Below are positions 5,549-7,985 of a DNA stretch of 7,985 nucleotides, one piece after another. The notes beneath the pieces were generated by a model. It saw only the letters and a program-made list of their open reading frames with translations. It had not been told where the DNA came from and ran no database searches. The position numbers were made by a program, and so were the translations under genes. The DNA comes from Alphaproteobacteria bacterium. GTDB lineage: Bacteria; Pseudomonadota; Alphaproteobacteria; Rhodospirillales; Rhodospirillaceae. Each line of letters opens with the position of its first letter. The first letter of the stretch is position 1. The stretch lies in the NCBI GenBank assembly GCA_003250275.1, contig QKGW01000330.1:1-7985 (forward strand), given 5' to 3'.

Positions 5549-6418
5549 ATGCGCAAGGAATGGGTGACCGGATATCTGCTGATCCTGCCCGCCGCCGTGG
5601 TGCTGGCGGCGTTCACCCATGTGCCGATCGTCCGCACCGTTCACGACAGCCTGTTCTCGCGTGCTTCGGCGATCCGCCCGTCGCGCTTCGTCGGAACCGG
5701 CAATTTCGAGACCCTCGCGTCCGACCCGGTGTTCTGGAAGGTTCTCGGCAACAACCTCGCGTTCGCCCTCGGCACCGTGCCGGTGTCGATCGCGCTCGCG
5801 CTGGTGATGGCGTTGCTGGTCAACCGCAAGATCAGAGGACAGGGGACGCTGCGGCTCGCCTATTTCCTGCCGACGATGCTGCCGATGATCGCGGCGGCGA
5901 ACCTCTGGCTGTTCTTCTATACCCCCGATATCGGCCTGCTCGACCAGATCCTCGGTGCGTTCGGCGTCTCCGGCACCAACTGGCTCGGCGATCCCGACAC
6001 CGTAATGCCATGCCTGATTGCGATGACGGTGTGGAAGGAGGCGGGGTTCTTCATGATTTTCTATCTCGCCGCGCTCCAGACCCAGCCGCCCGAGCTGTGG
6101 GAGGCCGCGCACCTCGAAGGCGCGAGCCGGTGGGTCTACTTCCGCCGCGTGCTGTTCCCGATGCTGATGCCGACGACGATGTTCGTGCTGATCAACGCGG
6201 TGCTCAACGCCTTCAAGCTCGTCGACCACCTGTTCATCATGACCAAGGGCGGCCCCAACAACGCGAGCAACCTGCTGCTCTACTATATCTTCGAGAACGC
6301 CTTCGCGTTCAACGACATGCCCGCCGCCGCCGCGCTCACCACGGTGTTGCTGGCGCTGCTCGCCCTGCTCGCGGTGTCGCAGTTCCTGTTCCTCGACAAG
6401 CGGGTGCACTACCGATGA
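5549..6418 (+). CDS. ABC sugar-type permease subunit (UgpA/MalF class)
   Basis: This 289-residue protein has about six membrane helices, beginning with a hydrophobic helix at 6-25. It carries the permease EAA loop, seen as ELWEAAHLEGA (182-192) followed by YFRRVLFPML (197-206), which docks onto the ATPase. FLPTMLPMIAAANLW (106-120) and KLVDHLFIMTKGGP (213-226) are also typical of UgpA and related CUT1 permeases. The length matches UgpA (about 295). It sits in the inner membrane and forms half of the translocation channel with the next gene product. Start ATG 5549 has GGAGAG (5538-5543) just upstream. The 3' end overlaps the next gene by ATGA, implying translational coupling and equal production of the two permeases. 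The UgpA assignment rests on order and resemblance; another sugar permease of the same class cannot be excluded. Confidence 0.93.
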   Translation: MRKEWVTGYLLILPAAVVLAAFTHVPIVRTVHDSLFSRASAIRPSRFVGTGNFETLASDPVFWKVLGNNLAFALGTVPVSIALALVMALLVNRKIRGQGTLRLAYFLPTMLPMIAAANLWLFFYTPDIGLLDQILGAFGVSGTNWLGDPDTVMPCLIAMTVWKEAGFFMIFYLAALQTQPPELWEAAHLEGASRWVYFRRVLFPMLMPTTMFVLINAVLNAFKLVDHLFIMTKGGPNNASNLLLYYIFENAFAFNDMPAAAALTTVLLALLALLAVSQFLFLDKRVHYR

Positions 6419-7215
6419 GCCGCGCTCTCGATACCTTCGCCGCGTGGGTGCTCGGGGTCCTGTGGATCTCGCCGCTCGCCTATGCGCTCTGGGCGGCGTT
6501 CCATCCGCCGGAGTTCATGGCGAATTTCGTGCTCACCGCGCCGCTCACCCTCGACAATTTCGTGCACGCCTGGGCGATGGCGCCGTTCCCGCGCTACATC
6601 CTCAACACCTTCGTTCTGGTGACCGCGATCCTCGCCGCGCAACTGGTGCTCGGCACGCTCGCGGCCTACGGCTTCGCGCGTTTCCGATTCCCCGGGCGGG
6701 ATGCGATCTTTCTCCTCGTGCTGGTGCAGCTGATGATCGTGCCCGATGTGCTGATCGTCGAGAACTACACCACGATGGCCGATCTCGGGCTGATCGACAG
6801 CATCCTCGGCATCGGCCTGCCCTACATGGCGAGCGCGTTCGGCATCTTCCTTTTGCGGCAGGCGTTCAAGTCGATCCCCAAGGAACTCGACGACGCCGCG
6901 CGGATCGAGGGCTGCGGCGCGCTCGGGATGCTCTGGCGGGTCTACGTGCCGCTCGCGCGGCCGACGCTGGTGGCCTACGCGCTGGTGTCGATCAGCTACC
7001 ACTGGAACAACTTCCTCTGGCCGCTGATCGTGACCAATTCGGTGACCGTCCGCCCGATCACCGTCGGGCTCGCGATCTTCGGCGCGCCGGAATCCGGGGT
7101 GAGCTGGCCGCTGGTCTCGGCGGCGACGCTGATCTCGGTCACGCCGCTGCTTCTGGCGTTCCTGATCTTCCAGCGCCAGTTCGTGCAGTCGTTCCTTCAG
7201 GCCGGGATCAAATAA
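6415..7215 (+). CDS. ABC sugar-type permease subunit (UgpE/MalG class)
   Basis: This 266-residue protein has about six membrane helices and is the second channel subunit. Its EAA loop reads ELDDAARIEGCG (157-168) followed by WRVYVPLARP (174-183), with Asp in place of the first Glu, a common variant. Other UgpE/MalG-like marks are PRYILNTF (59-66), AAYGFARFRFPG (83-94), YMASAFGIFLLRQAF (137-151), WNNFLWPLIV (197-206) and a C-terminal FQRQFVQ..LQAGIK, which resembles the end of CUT1 permeases. It is slightly shorter than E. coli UgpE (281), mainly at the N-terminus. The ATG overlaps the upstream TGA (ATGA) and no good Shine-Dalgarno is visible, so translation probably depends on coupling to the first permease. 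It is the last gene of the operon; the next gene is on the opposite strand 4 bp away. Confidence 0.93.
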   Translation: MSRALDTFAAWVLGVLWISPLAYALWAAFHPPEFMANFVLTAPLTLDNFVHAWAMAPFPRYILNTFVLVTAILAAQLVLGTLAAYGFARFRFPGRDAIFLLVLVQLMIVPDVLIVENYTTMADLGLIDSILGIGLPYMASAFGIFLLRQAFKSIPKELDDAARIEGCGALGMLWRVYVPLARPTLVAYALVSISYHWNNFLWPLIVTNSVTVRPITVGLAIFGAPESGVSWPLVSAATLISVTPLLLAFLIFQRQFVQSFLQAGIK

Positions 7216-7219
7216 CCGC

Positions 7220-7960
7220 CTATCCGCGCCCGAGGAACGGCATCTTGGTCGCCATGATGGTGATGAACTGGATGTTCGCGTCGAGCGGCAGGCTCGCCAT
7301 CTGCAGCACCGCCGCGCCGACGTGGGCGACGTCCATGCGCGGCTCCACCATCGTCGTGCCGTTGGGCTGCGGGGTGCCCGCGGTCATCGGGTCGGTCATC
7401 GGCGTCGCCGCGTTGCCGATGTCGATCTGCCCGCAGGCGATGTCGTAGGCGCGTCCGTCGAGGCTGATCGCCTTGGTGAGGCCGGTGATCGCGTGCTTGG
7501 TGGCGGTGTAGGGGGCGCTGCCGACGCGCGGCGCGGCGGCGCTGATCGAGCCGTTGTTGACGATCCGTCCGCCCTGGGGCGTCTGCGCCTTCATCGTCCG
7601 GAAGGCGGCGCGGGCGCAGAGGAACGCGCCGTTGAGGTTGGCGTTCACCACGCCGTACCAGTCCGCGTCGCTGACCTCACCGATCTCGCACGACGGGCTG
7701 CCGCGCCCGGCATTGTTGAAGAGAAAATCGAGCCGCCCCCATTCCCGGACGACGGTTCGGAACAGCGCCGCGACCGACGCCGGATCGGTGACGTCCGCAA
7801 CTACCGGCAGGGCGACGCCGCCCTCCGCCATCGCCGCGGTTTCCTCGAGCGGTTCCCTGCGCCTCCCGGCGAGCGCGACGTTCCATCCCGCCTTCAGCAG
7901 CGCCAGCGCCGCCGCCCGCCCGATCCCCGTACCCGCACCGGTCACGACCGCCGTTTTCAT
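7220..7960 (-). CDS. Classical short-chain dehydrogenase/reductase (SDR)
   Basis: This 246-residue cytosolic NAD(P)-dependent oxidoreductase is of normal classical-SDR length. Visible motifs are the cofactor-binding TGAGTGIG (7-14), Arg33-Arg34 at the end of strand 2 (suggesting NADP preference), Asp56 in ADVTD, NNAG (82-85), Asn108 in NANLNG, the catalytic Ser138 in NGSIS, and Tyr151-x3-Lys155. The whole catalytic set is therefore present. The C-terminus is distinctive: MASLPLDANIQFITIMATKMPF, then a short basic end. SDRs of this type oxidise or reduce alcohols and ketones; the substrate cannot be deduced. AAGGAG (7967-7972, minus strand) lies at good spacing before the ATG. It converges on the transporter operon with 4 bp between stops. 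A role in metabolising the imported compound is possible (polyol dehydrogenases are often SDRs), but the opposite orientation gives no direct support. Confidence 0.92.
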   Translation of the reverse strand: MKTAVVTGAGTGIGRAAALALLKAGWNVALAGRRREPLEETAAMAEGGVALPVVADVTDPASVAALFRTVVREWGRLDFLFNNAGRGSPSCEIGEVSDADWYGVVNANLNGAFLCARAAFRTMKAQTPQGGRIVNNGSISAAAPRVGSAPYTATKHAITGLTKAISLDGRAYDIACGQIDIGNAATPMTDPMTAGTPQPNGTTMVEPRMDVAHVGAAVLQMASLPLDANIQFITIMATKMPFLGRG

Positions 7961-7985
7961 CGCCTGCTCCTTACCTGCGTAGGGC

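Noticed and set aside
4072..5637. A 521-codon open frame on the minus strand across the binding-protein gene
   Set aside because: High GC at third positions removes stop codons from opposite frames. The sense strand encodes a clear binding protein with signal peptide and family motifs, while the antisense product is an Arg/Gly/Leu/His-rich mixture with no recognisable domain.
5480..6409. A 309-codon minus-strand open frame over the first permease gene
   Set aside because: The composition is almost entirely Arg/Glu/His/Gln/Gly, typical of the reverse complement of a hydrophobic membrane protein gene.
1..7985. Mobile element, CRISPR array, tRNA or rRNA gene, defence or toxin-antitoxin system
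   Set aside because: I saw no transposase or integrase motifs, regularly spaced long repeats, tRNA-like cloverleaf or rRNA sequence. The coding capacity is almost fully used by ordinary transport, regulation and dehydrogenase genes.

Overview
The window is GC-rich, with C or G at most third codon positions, and carries a typical Gram-negative uptake system with a periplasmic binding protein. This suggests a high-GC proteobacterium, most likely an alphaproteobacterium. That placement is an inference from composition and protein style, not from a marker gene.

Layout: (1) 1-99 is the 3' end of an unidentified plus-strand gene. (2) 159-779 (+) encodes a small TRIC/UPF0126-type membrane protein. 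(3) It converges on a minus-strand MFS transporter of the metabolite:H+ symporter type (829-2154), and a perfect 11-bp hairpin at 780-807 can terminate transcription from both sides. (4) 2155-2381 is a comparatively AT-rich divergent control region with candidate promoter elements, three copies of an 11-bp direct repeat and a separate inverted repeat. (5) 2382-7215 (+) is a five-gene operon: a GlpR-like DeoR-family regulator, an ABC ATPase (UgpC/MalK type), a periplasmic binding protein (UgpB type) and two inner-membrane permeases (UgpA and UgpE types). Four of the five genes overlap a neighbour or are tightly coupled. A strong GC hairpin sits in the only real gap, after the binding-protein gene. 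(6) 7220-7960 (-) is a classical short-chain dehydrogenase that meets the operon tail to tail with only 4 bp between stop codons.

How the genes probably work together: the binding protein captures a sugar, polyol or sugar-phosphate-like compound in the periplasm. The two permeases form the channel and the ATPase drives import. The DeoR-family protein, whose effector domain resembles that of GlpR, probably represses the operon and itself until a phosphorylated intermediate appears. The divergent MFS gene shares the control region and may be co-regulated. The substrate cannot be read from the sequence. Similarity to the Ugp system points to glycerol-3-phosphate or a related polyol compound, but some expected ligand-pocket positions differ.

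I found no mobile element, CRISPR array, RNA gene or clearly new system. The points most worth following up are the repeat-rich divergent control region, the intra-operon hairpin and the altered ligand-pocket residues.
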